DNA of 64,000 nucleotides from Picocystis sp. L7 (Eukaryota > Chlorophyta > Picocystophyceae > Picocystales > Picocystaceae), in the NCBI GenBank assembly GCA_020975725.1, contig QXJR01000015.1:124001-188000 (forward strand), given 5' to 3'. Below the pieces are notes generated by a model. It was not told where the DNA came from, ran no database searches, and saw only the letters and a list, made by a program, of their open reading frames with translations. Position numbers and translations under genes: made by a program. Numbering within the stretch: position 1 is the stretch's first letter; each line of letters starts with the position of its first letter. Positions 16,980-25,753 of this stretch are shown one piece after another.

Positions 16980-18251
16980 ATGGCGATGGCCGTGATTGCG
17001 CCGGAAGAAGGCGAACGCAGGAGCGCGCGACTGGCGCCGAACGCGGTGATCGGAGCTCGTGAAAGGGAGGAGAAGACGCACGTGCCGTGCGCCTTGCCCC
17101 TCCCGCGCCTGGCGCACGCCTCGAAGCGCACCAAAGCGTGCCAGTGCAACGAGCACCACGGACGTGAAGAAGCCGTGCACAAGCGCGTGCTGCGGGCGCT
17201 TCTGGGAGAAGGAGGGCGTCGAGAGGCTTGGGAATGGAAGGCCGAAGACGTCGTCGAACTCTGCGGACAGGTGCAGCGCATCTTCGAAAACGAAGACAGC
17301 TGCCTGCGGCTCCAAGCACCCGTCAAGGTGTTTGGAGACATTCACGGACAATACCATGACTTGTTGCGACTCTTCGAGCTCTTCGGATCCCCTTCCAGGT
17401 ATTGCAACAACGGGGACATATGTGCCTTCGACTACCTCTTCCTGGGCGATTACGTGGACCGCGGAGACCAAAGCCTCGAAACCATATGCCTGCTTATGGC
17501 CCTCAAAATCGAGAGCCCAGAACACATCCATCTCGTACGAGGAAACCACGAATCTCCGTCTGTCAACTGCATGAACGGACTCATGGCAGAGTGCTCGGAT
17601 AAAATCGGCGGAGAAGGGGGACTGGAGGTGTGGGATTCGCTCAACGAAGCGTTCGAGTGGATGCCCTTGGGTGCCACGATTGGAGATCGCATCCTGTGCG
17701 TGCACGGCGGGATCGGACAGACCGTGCACTCCATCCAGGATATCTTGGACGTCAAGAGGCCCTGTACGGTGGACCTGTCGAGCCCGGAACCGTCTGTTGC
17801 CAAGGACTTGCTCTGGTCCGACCCCACACCGCATGATTCTATCAAAGGAATTGGACGTAGCAGGAGGGGACCCGGTGTCTGCACGTTTGGTCCAGACCGG
17901 GTCAACGAGTTTTGCGAGGCTAATAGGCTAGACATGATCATAAGGGCACATGAATGCGTCATGGATGGCTTTGAGAGATTTGCAGACGGGAAGCTGATCA
18001 CTGTATTCTCCGCTGCTTCGTATTGTGGACGGGTCCCCAACGCTGGAGCCATCCTAGTCATCAGTAGGGACCTTGAAGTCATACCGAAGGTCTCAAGGCC
18101 GACCGGGTGGACTGGGTATGTTCCGCAAGAGAACGTAGCTCACACCGCATGCACACACAATGAGATGGAAGGAACCAAAGTTACAGTGGAGACACATAGC
18201 ATCTATAAAGAGTGTACGTCACAAGCAGTCGTGGAAGAGACTTGCTTATGA
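16980..18251 (+). CDS. PPP-family Ser/Thr phosphatase, PPKL/BSL-like catalytic domain without Kelch repeats
   Basis: Metallophosphatase of the PPP family. 423 residues from an ATG at 16980, in one exon. The metal-binding and catalytic motifs are complete: GDIHGQ (about 119-124), GDYVDRG, RGNHES, the CVHGGI histidine and RAHECV. The sequence between them (DYLFLGDYVDRG, HLVRGNHES, MIIRAHECVMDGFERFADG, NAGAILVI) is closest to the plant BSU1/BSL (PPKL) phosphatases as I remember them. PPKLs normally carry N-terminal Kelch repeats. Here the domain is preceded by only about 110 residues with no Kelch motif, so the Kelch part is missing or lies in exons I cannot see. A TGTAA motif lies 15 nt after the stop. 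Confidence 0.85.
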   Translation: MAMAVIAPEEGERRSARLAPNAVIGAREREEKTHVPCALPLPRLAHASKRTKACQCNEHHGREEAVHKRVLRALLGEGGRREAWEWKAEDVVELCGQVQRIFENEDSCLRLQAPVKVFGDIHGQYHDLLRLFELFGSPSRYCNNGDICAFDYLFLGDYVDRGDQSLETICLLMALKIESPEHIHLVRGNHESPSVNCMNGLMAECSDKIGGEGGLEVWDSLNEAFEWMPLGATIGDRILCVHGGIGQTVHSIQDILDVKRPCTVDLSSPEPSVAKDLLWSDPTPHDSIKGIGRSRRGPGVCTFGPDRVNEFCEANRLDMIIRAHECVMDGFERFADGKLITVFSAASYCGRVPNAGAILVISRDLEVIPKVSRPTGWTGYVPQENVAHTACTHNEMEGTKVTVETHSIYKECTSQAVVEETCL

Positions 18252-19310
18252 GCCTTGTGTGGCTCTGTAAATATCAGAGGTATGTATAATCTTCCCCAAA
18301 CTTGTCTTTGCATACTCGAAGTTCTCCAGCTTTTTCACTCGCTTCGTATAGGGACAACCGATTTTCTCCCTGTGAACCTATGCGTTCAGATGCAAGCCCT
18401 AGGCGTGATATTGTTCCCCACGACTCACACCGTTGTGCATCACTTCGAAGCATTGTGCCCCCGATGTTCAGGACACACGTTCTCTTGCCCGCACAGAGAT
18501 GGTAAGGTCCAGCTTCGGCTCGTGACCAATCAACCAGCATTGCTAACGCAAGAACCCTGGAATGCTGCGTCCATGACTTGCTACTTTCTCAAAAGCTTAG
18601 TTTGGTAAGCACAATCTTGTTGATGATTTTAGCAATGGTTTTATGAACAGCAACTGCCTATCATTGGGCGTTGTGGGCCATAAGGTTGTACAAGAATAGC
18701 TCAGATAGCACATCGCATTGCTTGCAGCGTTTCCAATCCCAGATAATCGAGTGGCCGATGACCTACGCACTGCTGAACTACCATCGTACCAAGGAGACAT
18801 TCATTTCACAGTCAAAGGCTACCTGAAGGCACGTCTGTCGACCATGCATGGTCCCTCCGTCTCGGCATCTCATTGACCTCTAGTTGTCGCAACAGCCGCG
18901 CAATTTTCGTAAGAGAAGATTTAGTCTGACTGTTAGTGTATCCACGGGCCATCTTCTTGGAGCTTCTCTCGCCAAAACCAAAGGAGACGTGCGGAGACGT
19001 TTTCGGTGTTGACTGCTTCTCTGGTCCACAAGCGTGCACATGCCAAATCCTTCGAGCTACTCCAAGGCCAAGGGCGTAAGCAAGCAGATTTTGGCGAAGG
19101 GACGCATACAGCACAAGACCACTCCCCCCATTTTGCCAAGTTGAAGCTGCAAGCACAACGTTTATTCAGTGTCTTGTACCATGTGGTTTTACCATTCATT
19201 TCGAGTTTTAGCCTTGCAACAGTGGTGCGCAATGATGGCCCTCTCACAGCATGGTGTATGAACGACACTTAAAGAAGCCTCCTTTCTTAGAGCGGTCTCT
19301 CCTTGGTCAG
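18252..19310. other. gene-free interval, convergent 3' flanks
   Basis: About 1.06 kb between the stops of the phosphatase and cereblon. It is AT-richer than coding DNA and has no long frame with an ATG. A protein-like patch on the plus strand near 18730-18870 is too short and too weak to name. Confidence 0.5.
18266..18270 (+). terminator. TGTAA poly(A) signal, phosphatase gene
   Basis: TGTAA 15 nt after the phosphatase stop. Confidence 0.4.
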
Positions 19311-20720
19311 CTAAAGGACGAGACGCCCTAAAGTATTTTCGTCTCTATGCTCGTCACCAAGATCTTCCGAGAACCTAAAATTCTTCCGTGAAAGCGCCCA
19401 GAAAACTTGAGGACCCTTATCTGCGTACACCTGAGTGAACTTCCAGCCCCAGTGTCTTGTGCAAGATGAGCACCTGAGGATAGTCCAAGCATATCCAGGA
19501 AACCATGAGTGCTCCTTTACAGGCTCGCCTTCAAGCCTAGCAGCATTTTCCAGAAGCTCACCAAGGAGTATTACATCGTGCATGACGCTGTTTGGGTTTA
19601 CAAAGATCGTTCCCTTGAGATTAACCAGCCCTATGTCAGACAGCGGTATCATGCTTAAATGGTCTGCTATCGGCCTTTCACACGAAACACATTGGAACGT
19701 TGTGTTGGAAGTATTCAACATCTCACGCACTGTACGCAACCGGTCGTAGCAGCTGTCCAGGTTCAACAGGTACCTCTGCTGCAAGTAACCAAATGGTCCA
19801 TTGGAAGCGATCCAGTGTGCAATACTGTGTGGTGTAGCATTGTCGGGCGGCTCTACGGTGTGAAGACCAAGGTCCAAGACGTTCGCTAAAACACTTTGGC
19901 TCATGCTCCATAGGTCATGCTGTTTGGACAAGCAAGTGGGCATGTGAATGCAAGATACCTGGTGTGCCCAAGATACAAAAAACACAGATCGTTCTGGCAA
20001 GGACAAGCCCCCTCCTACTTCTTTGATCAGCTGTCCTGTGGAAAGGTCAAAATTTTGACGACAGCGGACCAGCATGGGTTCCGCGTTCAAATCACCAGCA
20101 GGCAGACAAATTTCTACAATTGCCCCAACCTTTCGCAGTCCCCCATAGAAGTAAAAGACCACAGCAATCAGATTGCGCGCTGGAAGGCCAGCTGTTGCTG
20201 CCGGCGCGGCGATTTTTCTCAGTATGGCGGTGCTGCTGGGGATGGTGAATTTCGTGTCGGGGAAGATGGCTACGTCTTCAAAGGACAAGAACGGCAGGTG
20301 ACTGGCGTTCTTGTCCGGTCCTTCCAGGTACACGGGCAGGTAATTGCTTTGGATGCTTCGCAGGACTGTTTCGTGTCCGCTGTAGCTGAAGAGCGCCAGG
20401 AAGAGATCTTCTCGTCCCAGTTCCAGCTCTTCTTCATCGAACTCCGCACCCGTGAACATCATCTCGTCGCTGTCTTCTTCGGAGCTTCCGCTGTATCGAT
20501 CGAAGTCCACACCTTGGTCTCGCAAGGCGTTCCTTCTTTGGTGCTCTTCTTCGTCCGAATGCGAGCTCTGGGAGGTGCCGATGTCGCTGTCGCTCGAGCT
20601 CATGCCCACCAAGCTTCGCAAGGAGATCCAGCCGCCTTCCTCCGGTGGATCTTCGCCTTCCGACCAAGTGCGCGAAGGGAACGAGCGGCTGCGACGTGCG
20701 CCGCCTCCCTCTCCCGCCAT
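19311..20720 (-). CDS. CRBN: cereblon homologue (Lon N-terminal domain plus CULT domain)
   Basis: Cereblon is the substrate receptor of a CUL4-DDB1 ubiquitin ligase and binds cyclic-imide degrons through its CULT domain. 469 residues from an ATG at 20720. The acidic/Ser-rich N-terminus is followed by a Lon-N-like domain (about 100-330) and a C-terminal CULT domain (about 340-460). Zinc ligands are CVSC and CSSC. The three tryptophans that build the ligand pocket are all present, in HSWFPGYAWTI and HWGWKF. The NPNSVMHD loop matches the animal NPHGYVHD loop. The frame stays open upstream of 20720 without a credible start. No introns seen. Identification is strong; the substrates in an alga are unknown. 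Confidence 0.9.
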   Translation of the reverse strand: MAGEGGGARRSRSFPSRTWSEGEDPPEEGGWISLRSLVGMSSSDSDIGTSQSSHSDEEEHQRRNALRDQGVDFDRYSGSSEEDSDEMMFTGAEFDEEELELGREDLFLALFSYSGHETVLRSIQSNYLPVYLEGPDKNASHLPFLSFEDVAIFPDTKFTIPSSTAILRKIAAPAATAGLPARNLIAVVFYFYGGLRKVGAIVEICLPAGDLNAEPMLVRCRQNFDLSTGQLIKEVGGGLSLPERSVFFVSWAHQVSCIHMPTCLSKQHDLWSMSQSVLANVLDLGLHTVEPPDNATPHSIAHWIASNGPFGYLQQRYLLNLDSCYDRLRTVREMLNTSNTTFQCVSCERPIADHLSMIPLSDIGLVNLKGTIFVNPNSVMHDVILLGELLENAARLEGEPVKEHSWFPGYAWTILRCSSCTRHWGWKFTQVYADKGPQVFWALSRKNFRFSEDLGDEHRDENTLGRLVL

Positions 20721-22240
20721 GGCGATCCCCAACCCTCCCTGCCAGCTGTCGATCGCCGATTGGTCGAGAACGCGACGGTTCGTGGACAAAGCCACGTGTC
20801 GGAATCTCACACGAGGGTGTGGTCCATCCACTTCCCAACCAACCACCCAAATGAGAACGTACCGAGGAAGGAAGAGGTCCACCAACCGTCCCTCCAAGTG
20901 GACGAAGAAGGACCGTGGGAAGGAGATGCATGTGCTCCGCGATGGACACCAAGGAGGGAGGAAGCCAGCGTGCGTCGTGGTCTGCGTGTTCCAGCCAGTC
21001 GTCGCCGTCGCCGTCGCATGCCTGCGAAGGTGGGGGCGTGGAAGGAGCGGGAACCGTCGGGAACCAAGGAAGCTTTTGCAAAAGAAGCGCGGTCGTTCAA
21101 CGGTTCCGAGAAGGGCTTGCAGAACAAATGCACGCCACGGGGGTTCGTGGCAGAAGCCGGACGAGGACGTCGTTGGTCGGAGCATACGTCGATGAACATG
21201 GACAGAGTACGAAACACAACCAGTGCGTCGAAGGATCCATCAAACCAAGGGCAACACCGTCTTTGCTCGTGTATGCCATCCCTCCGGTGTGCATGGTTGC
21301 TTTGCGACACTGATTTGTTGCCAAGGACCACAAACCCGTACTGCTCATTACCGAGTGGTGCCCACAAGCGCGCACATGCATTCTTCTGTGGACAAGCAAG
21401 GCTATTGCAACCGAGATTGTCTCCAACCTCGCGCTGATATGCACCATGAAGAAGGGATGGGTATGACGCAGGGGAATCAAGCCTAGGTAAACGTGCACGT
21501 GGTGCTCTCGAGGAGTGCACCTCTCGTGCAGTTCGCCTTCAAACGAGTATTTGGCCACGAACGACCACTCAGGATGCATGGGCAAGCGGCAATGAAAAGA
21601 GGTTGTGCGTGATACCAAGAGTGTGAAAATATTCAAACCCTTCCTGTGTGAGCGAGATTTTTGGCGTAACGGCTCGTTCTGTCATCGTCACCATGGTCCA
21701 TTTCGTTCCTTGAACCTCGATCCATTTCAAGTGCGCGGCCAGGGATGCAGATGTCACACGAGTCCTTTGCCACCCATGATTGGCACTTTCATGCTTGCAT
21801 CTCCGTATTAGAGGTACGACATTGTGAATTTTGAACGACTCCACCAAATCATGCACTCTAGTTGCGTTCGACTGTTGTCTTCTGCACCGAGGCGTTTCGA
21901 ACTCTGGGCATGCAACACACAAGTTGGGAGGGGCCTTGCGCACTCGTTTCCGAATGCACGTGTTCGTCATCATCCCCGGACCACGTTTCCGGATCCAAGC
22001 GTGTCCCATGCGTCGCTCCCCGACGCGTCGGACCTTCGTTTTCAACCTCTTCCAGGTAAGGTCCCACGTCCTTTTGGATCTCCGGTCGTGTGTAGGCACC
22101 GCCTTGGGCATCTCCCGCCCCTGTATCTCTAAGGACCGTGTGGACCGCTTGTATTTGCGGTCTTTCTTCCCGGGGTTTTGTGTGGTCCAGGTCGAGTACG
22201 GTTCGTTGGAAGCGTCGGTCACTCGAGCACACGTGGAAGC
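20721..22240. other. divergent upstream regions of cereblon and the NTF2-like gene
   Basis: About 1.5 kb with no supportable gene. The 268-codon open frame on the minus strand (21569-22375) begins without an ATG at its first codon, and its protein has no recognisable features. Confidence 0.45.
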
Positions 22241-23029
22241 ATGGCCGCTACGACGATGCAAGCGACGCGCACGATGCGAACTGGGATCCGTGCGGGAAGG
22301 AGCAGGGTGGGAGGAAGGATGGCAGGACGCCTGGGGGCCCGAGGGAGGCGCGAAGGACGCGTCGAGAAGGTGCAAGCCTCGTCCACCGAATCGACGGTGA
22401 CGTCATCCAAGTCCTATCCCGAAGGGATGTTCTTGGAACCAGATCAAGTGGAAGCCATGATCAAAGATGCAGGATTCGAGAAGAAACCCGAAGAGCTAGT
22501 GGGCATGGCCAAAGACTTCCTGGCGAGTGGATTCTCGGTTCCAGATGGTGGGAAAATGCTGGCCCAGTCCTTCGAGTTCGTGGGACCGGTGGTTGGCCCC
22601 CTGACCAAATCAGAGTTCCTCCGAGCCTTGAACAGTTTCAAGGTAGGAGAAAACTTCTCCATCTCAGAAAGGAACCATGACTTCCGAGTGGACCCTTTCG
22701 AACCCAACCGCGTATGGTTCACCACCAGACCCCTTGTGAAGCACGACAAGAACGGACCTCTAGGACCTGCCACCGGCAAAATCTTTGAAGCGCCGCCGCA
22801 ATCCTGCAGCATCTGCTTCAACAAGGAAGGGAAAGTGACGCAGTTCACCATCGGCTACGTCATGGATAGGAGAATCGGGGATACAGGTGGGTTGGGAGGA
22901 ATCTTTGGGCTCTTGTACGCCATCGACAAGGGGCTCCCGTTTCCAGAGGCTCAGCCGTGGGAAATGTCCAACCAGTACAAACTCTTCAACTTTATTCAAG
23001 GTTTCCTGAGCAAACTGCAAGGTTCATGA
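22241..23029 (+). CDS. plastid-targeted protein, probable NTF2/SnoaL-like fold
   Basis: 262 residues from an ATG at 22241. The first about 60 residues are rich in Ala, Arg, Thr and Gly and poor in acid residues, like an algal plastid transit peptide. The mature part (ESTVTSSKSYPEG onward) has a pattern seen in small algal NTF2/SnoaL-like proteins: SKSEFLRALNSFKV-type helices, then a strand-rich half with RVWFTTRPLVKH, SICFNKEGKVTQFTIGYVMD and a final helix. This fold call is inference. No catalytic residues can be named. A TGTAA motif lies 108 nt after the stop. It is convergent with the kinase gene, whose stop is 157 bp away. Confidence 0.6.
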   Translation: MAATTMQATRTMRTGIRAGRSRVGGRMAGRLGARGRREGRVEKVQASSTESTVTSSKSYPEGMFLEPDQVEAMIKDAGFEKKPEELVGMAKDFLASGFSVPDGGKMLAQSFEFVGPVVGPLTKSEFLRALNSFKVGENFSISERNHDFRVDPFEPNRVWFTTRPLVKHDKNGPLGPATGKIFEAPPQSCSICFNKEGKVTQFTIGYVMDRRIGDTGGLGGIFGLLYAIDKGLPFPEAQPWEMSNQYKLFNFIQGFLSKLQGS

Positions 23030-23136
23030 AGTGCAACTTTCCGTGGAATCTGCCCAGCCGTGTGTCCTTCACGGCGATACCCTGCCGGCTGGCAGACTTG
23101 ATACTTGCCTGAGTCCTCTATTGCAATACAAAAACG

Positions 23137-23141
23137 TGTAA
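23137..23141 (+). terminator. TGTAA poly(A) signal, NTF2-like gene
   Basis: TGTAA 108 nt after the stop of the NTF2-like gene. Confidence 0.5.
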
Positions 23142-23186
23142 AAACAACCCGTCCCTTCACATGTGCACCTACGTGGAGTGAGCGGT

Positions 23187-24257
23187 TTATCGACCGTTGG
23201 GAAAATTCGACATAGCCGCAATTAGTTTGCCCCCTACGCCCACAGTGCTGGTCACTGCTTGCACCTGCTCATCCATCTCCCAGAGTGCACGCAGCTCTTC
23301 CGTTGACAACCGTACGGGGTGAAGGGTTGGCAAAGAATCATTGTGGGTCAGGAAGGGATGATCCATGGCTTCTGCAAGGGTCAAACGCGTGGATGGGTTT
23401 TTATCCATTGTGCGTTTCAGGAAGTCCTGCGCAGAGTTCGAAATGCCACTGGGAACAGGTACAGGCATTTCTGATATGTGCTCGTAAACTTCGCATGCAG
23501 TATGTCCATCAAACGGGAAACGACCAAGCATCAGAACGAAGGCCGTCACCCCTAGCGCCCACGTATCCGCTGCAGTGCCACTGTACTTGCCTTTCCCTGA
23601 GCATGCCTCTGGCGGCGCAAAGTAGGGTGTTCCGTAGGACACGCTGCACTGGTCATCGATGGTCTCGCCGTTGAAGACGACTTTTCCCAACCCCAGATCT
23701 CCCACTTTGACCCTGCCATCCTCCGTGAGCATGAGATTCTCAGGCTTCATGTCCATGTGGACCACACCGCACGCATGCAGAAATTGCAGACCACACACTG
23801 CATCCCTGAGGTACAGGCGGCAGAGGCACTCTGGCAGTCCCATCCCACATCCTGCGATGACTGCCCCTCCCGATACGTATTCCATGATTGCATACAAGTT
23901 CTTTTCCTTTGGATCGTCCAACACCTCGATCAACCTCACTACGTGTGGATGTCGGATCCTCTTGAGGATGGACAGCTCCCGCACGACGTCGTCCCATGCC
24001 GTGTATTTGGCGTGCGTCCTCTTTTTCTTGAGGCGTTCCTTGGCGTACACTTTGGCAGCGTACAGTTCACCGTCTTGCGTATCTCGCACCAGGATGACCT
24101 TGGCGTAGCTCCCTTCGCCCAGGCGATGCAGCTTCGCGTAGTGTTCGATGTAAGGAACGCTCACCGGTCTTTCCATCGCTTCCAGCTCCTTTTCCACCAT
24201 CGCTCGCTCCCTCGAAGAACTTTCCGACACCTGTGGCTTGCTGCATCCCAAGCCCAT
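23187..24257 (-). CDS. CaMKK/SnAK(GRIK)-like protein kinase, predicted N-myristoylated
   Basis: Ser/Thr kinase of 356 residues from an ATG at 24257. The N-terminus MGLGCSKPQ fits an N-myristoylation site (Gly2) with a neighbouring palmitoylatable Cys, suggesting membrane attachment. The kinase domain has the glycine loop GEGSYAKV, the lysine in YAAKVYAKE and an insert of KKKRTHAKYTAWDD type before the C-helix glutamate, as in CaMKK and the plant SnRK1-activating kinases. Two motifs are unusual: the catalytic loop is HMDMKPEN instead of HRD, and the metal-binding motif is DLG instead of DFG. The activation segment SYGTPYFAPPEA is normal. The key Asp residues remain, so activity is likely. A role upstream of SnRK1/AMPK is inferred from the family. 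Confidence 0.82.
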   Translation of the reverse strand: MGLGCSKPQVSESSSRERAMVEKELEAMERPVSVPYIEHYAKLHRLGEGSYAKVILVRDTQDGELYAAKVYAKERLKKKRTHAKYTAWDDVVRELSILKRIRHPHVVRLIEVLDDPKEKNLYAIMEYVSGGAVIAGCGMGLPECLCRLYLRDAVCGLQFLHACGVVHMDMKPENLMLTEDGRVKVGDLGLGKVVFNGETIDDQCSVSYGTPYFAPPEACSGKGKYSGTAADTWALGVTAFVLMLGRFPFDGHTACEVYEHISEMPVPVPSGISNSAQDFLKRTMDKNPSTRLTLAEAMDHPFLTHNDSLPTLHPVRLSTEELRALWEMDEQVQAVTSTVGVGGKLIAAMSNFPNGR

Positions 24258-24267
24258 CGTCGGTCGA

Positions 24268-24279
24268 TTTCGCGGGAAA
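24268..24279. promoter_or_regulatory. E2F-like site TTTCGCGGGAAA
   Basis: Matches the E2F/DP consensus and lies 11 bp upstream of the kinase ATG, so it may sit in the 5' UTR. Confidence 0.4.
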
Positions 24280-24291
24280 CGTGGCCCTTCT

Positions 24292-24408
24292 TCCCCCCCT
24301 TCTATCTCCCCTTCTTTCCCTTTCCCCTTCTTTTCCCTCCTTCTATCTCCCCTTCTATCTCCCCTCCTTTCCCTCCTTCTATCTCCCCTTCTTTCCCCCT
24401 TCCCTCGT
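24292..24408. repeat. polypyrimidine low-complexity tract
   Basis: About 117 bp of almost pure C/T on the plus strand, built from repeated TTCTATCTCCCC and TTTCCCTCC units. On the transcribed minus strand it is a purine tract in the kinase 5' flank. It may form triplex DNA or affect translation. Confidence 0.7.
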
Positions 24409-24758
24409 CGAAGGGAATCCGTATCCGAAACGTGGAATCCAAACCACCACCACACGTGGGCATCCGAGGTGTACGGGAAAGGATGGCGAAGGATGCACAA
24501 GAGGCGTGAACCACGATCCGCGAGACGAGACGAGACGCCTCGGGAACGGTGGGTGCGTCCTTGAGCGCGAACCGCCATTGGAATCGGACGAGTGCCTTTC
24601 CACGAAGGATTCGAACTTCACCTCGGGTCACGAAGCCTCGTACGATGCGTTCGTGGTGAAAGGAACCTCGACAGGCGCTGGGTGCGTCGCGCTCGTTTTT
24701 TCCCCCCTCGGAGCGTCAGACCACCGTGAAGCAAAGCAAAGCTATTCTGCCTTGCTTC

Positions 24759-25229
24759 CTACCGCCTCCTTCTCTTTCGATGCCTCAACACCCAAAGGCG
24801 CAAGCGTTGTACTTGGGAAACGTCGAGCTTCGCACGTTCACGCGCTTCAGGGTAGCGCGTGGGACGTTCTTCGAAGAGGAAGAGAATGCCGAGAAAGTGG
24901 CGCCAAAGTGCATAGGCGAGGATGTCGTCGGTGGCTTGCTGTAGTTGATGCAAGGCGTAGTCGTAGCACGTGTGGCCAAAGCAATCTTCCCAGGACGGAT
25001 CCACCCCTTCCAGCAGCAGACGCCAGACGAGTTTCTCGCGCATCGTTTCCTTGCACTTCGGATCTTCGTCGGCCAGGACGATGTGCAAGAGCGTGCGTTT
25101 GTGTGGGTCCACGTAGTGTGCGTTGATCTCGGTGTCTTCGTCCAACAAGTCCATCACTTCCTCCACGTCCTCGGGTGGCGAAGAGAGTCGGTTCAGGTGA
25201 AGAGCGGCCAGGACGCGGAGTGCCGTCAT
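24759..25229 (-). CDS. small ankyrin-repeat-like protein
   Basis: 156 residues from an ATG at 25229. One clear ankyrin-like repeat, RTLLHIVLADEDP with WRLLLEGVDPSWEDCFGHT, is followed by a second partial one (TCYDYALHQLQQ). The C-terminus is strongly basic (RHRKRRRR at the very end), possibly a nuclear signal. Function unknown; ankyrin proteins usually mediate binding. It is divergent from the C69 peptidase gene, with 524 bp between starts. The frame is open upstream without an ATG. Confidence 0.6.
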   Translation of the reverse strand: MTALRVLAALHLNRLSSPPEDVEEVMDLLDEDTEINAHYVDPHKRTLLHIVLADEDPKCKETMREKLVWRLLLEGVDPSWEDCFGHTCYDYALHQLQQATDDILAYALWRHFLGILFLFEERPTRYPEARERAKLDVSQVQRLRLWVLRHRKRRRR

Positions 25230-25753
25230 CGCTGCCACGACACGGTGGAAAATGAAGCCATCCGACCCCACGTCCTGGGGTCGTTTCGTCCCTGGTCGAA
25301 CCCAATGGGAAGCCAGGGGCGGACGCCGGGACAACCTTCCTTTCTCTCCGATCAAGCTTCCCCTTTCAACGGCTGGGTCGACCCCGATCGGACCCCCGTC
25401 GGCTTCCACCCAGGTTCCCCGCACTGGACGGTCCGATCGCGCCGATGGACGCCACGAGGCGCACACGGACGGTCCAGATCCGTTTGGACCCGTGCCGCCC
25501 CAGCCCTCCGTTTCGGCGGCCGCGAGGGCTCCCCCAGCTTAACATCCGCTTAACTCCCGTCTCCCATCCGCGATCCCGGTGAAACCGCCTCCCTTTCTCA
25601 CCAACGCTGGTGACCGATCCCACGGCGTACGAAAGGGGGTCCAGGATCACGTGGCGGTGTTCGGTTAAGGTTAAGTGGATCGGTGCCGGGTCCCCTTCCA
25701 GCAGCCACGAAAAGTGCAACCACCATCACACGTGACCGCGAATTCGTGCAGAG
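25230..25753. promoter_or_regulatory. bidirectional promoter region, ankyrin-like gene and peptidase
   Basis: 524 bp between divergent starts. It contains a direct GGTTAAGGTTAAGTGGAT near 25662 and several ATCGGACC/TCGACC palindrome-like motifs. No gene seen. Confidence 0.4.

Larger units (their letters stand above)
24258..24758. other. kinase upstream region
   Basis: No gene seen. Holds the E2F-like site and polypyrimidine block described separately, plus the 3' flank of the ankyrin-like gene. Confidence 0.5.

Noticed and set aside
18730-18870. Protein-like patch resembling the end of an RNase H domain
   Set aside because: About 45 codons only, a stop directly upstream, no neighbouring reverse transcriptase; too weak to name.
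21569-22375. 268-codon open frame on the minus strand
   Set aside because: First codon is not ATG, no recognisable domain, and it overlaps the start of a better-supported gene.
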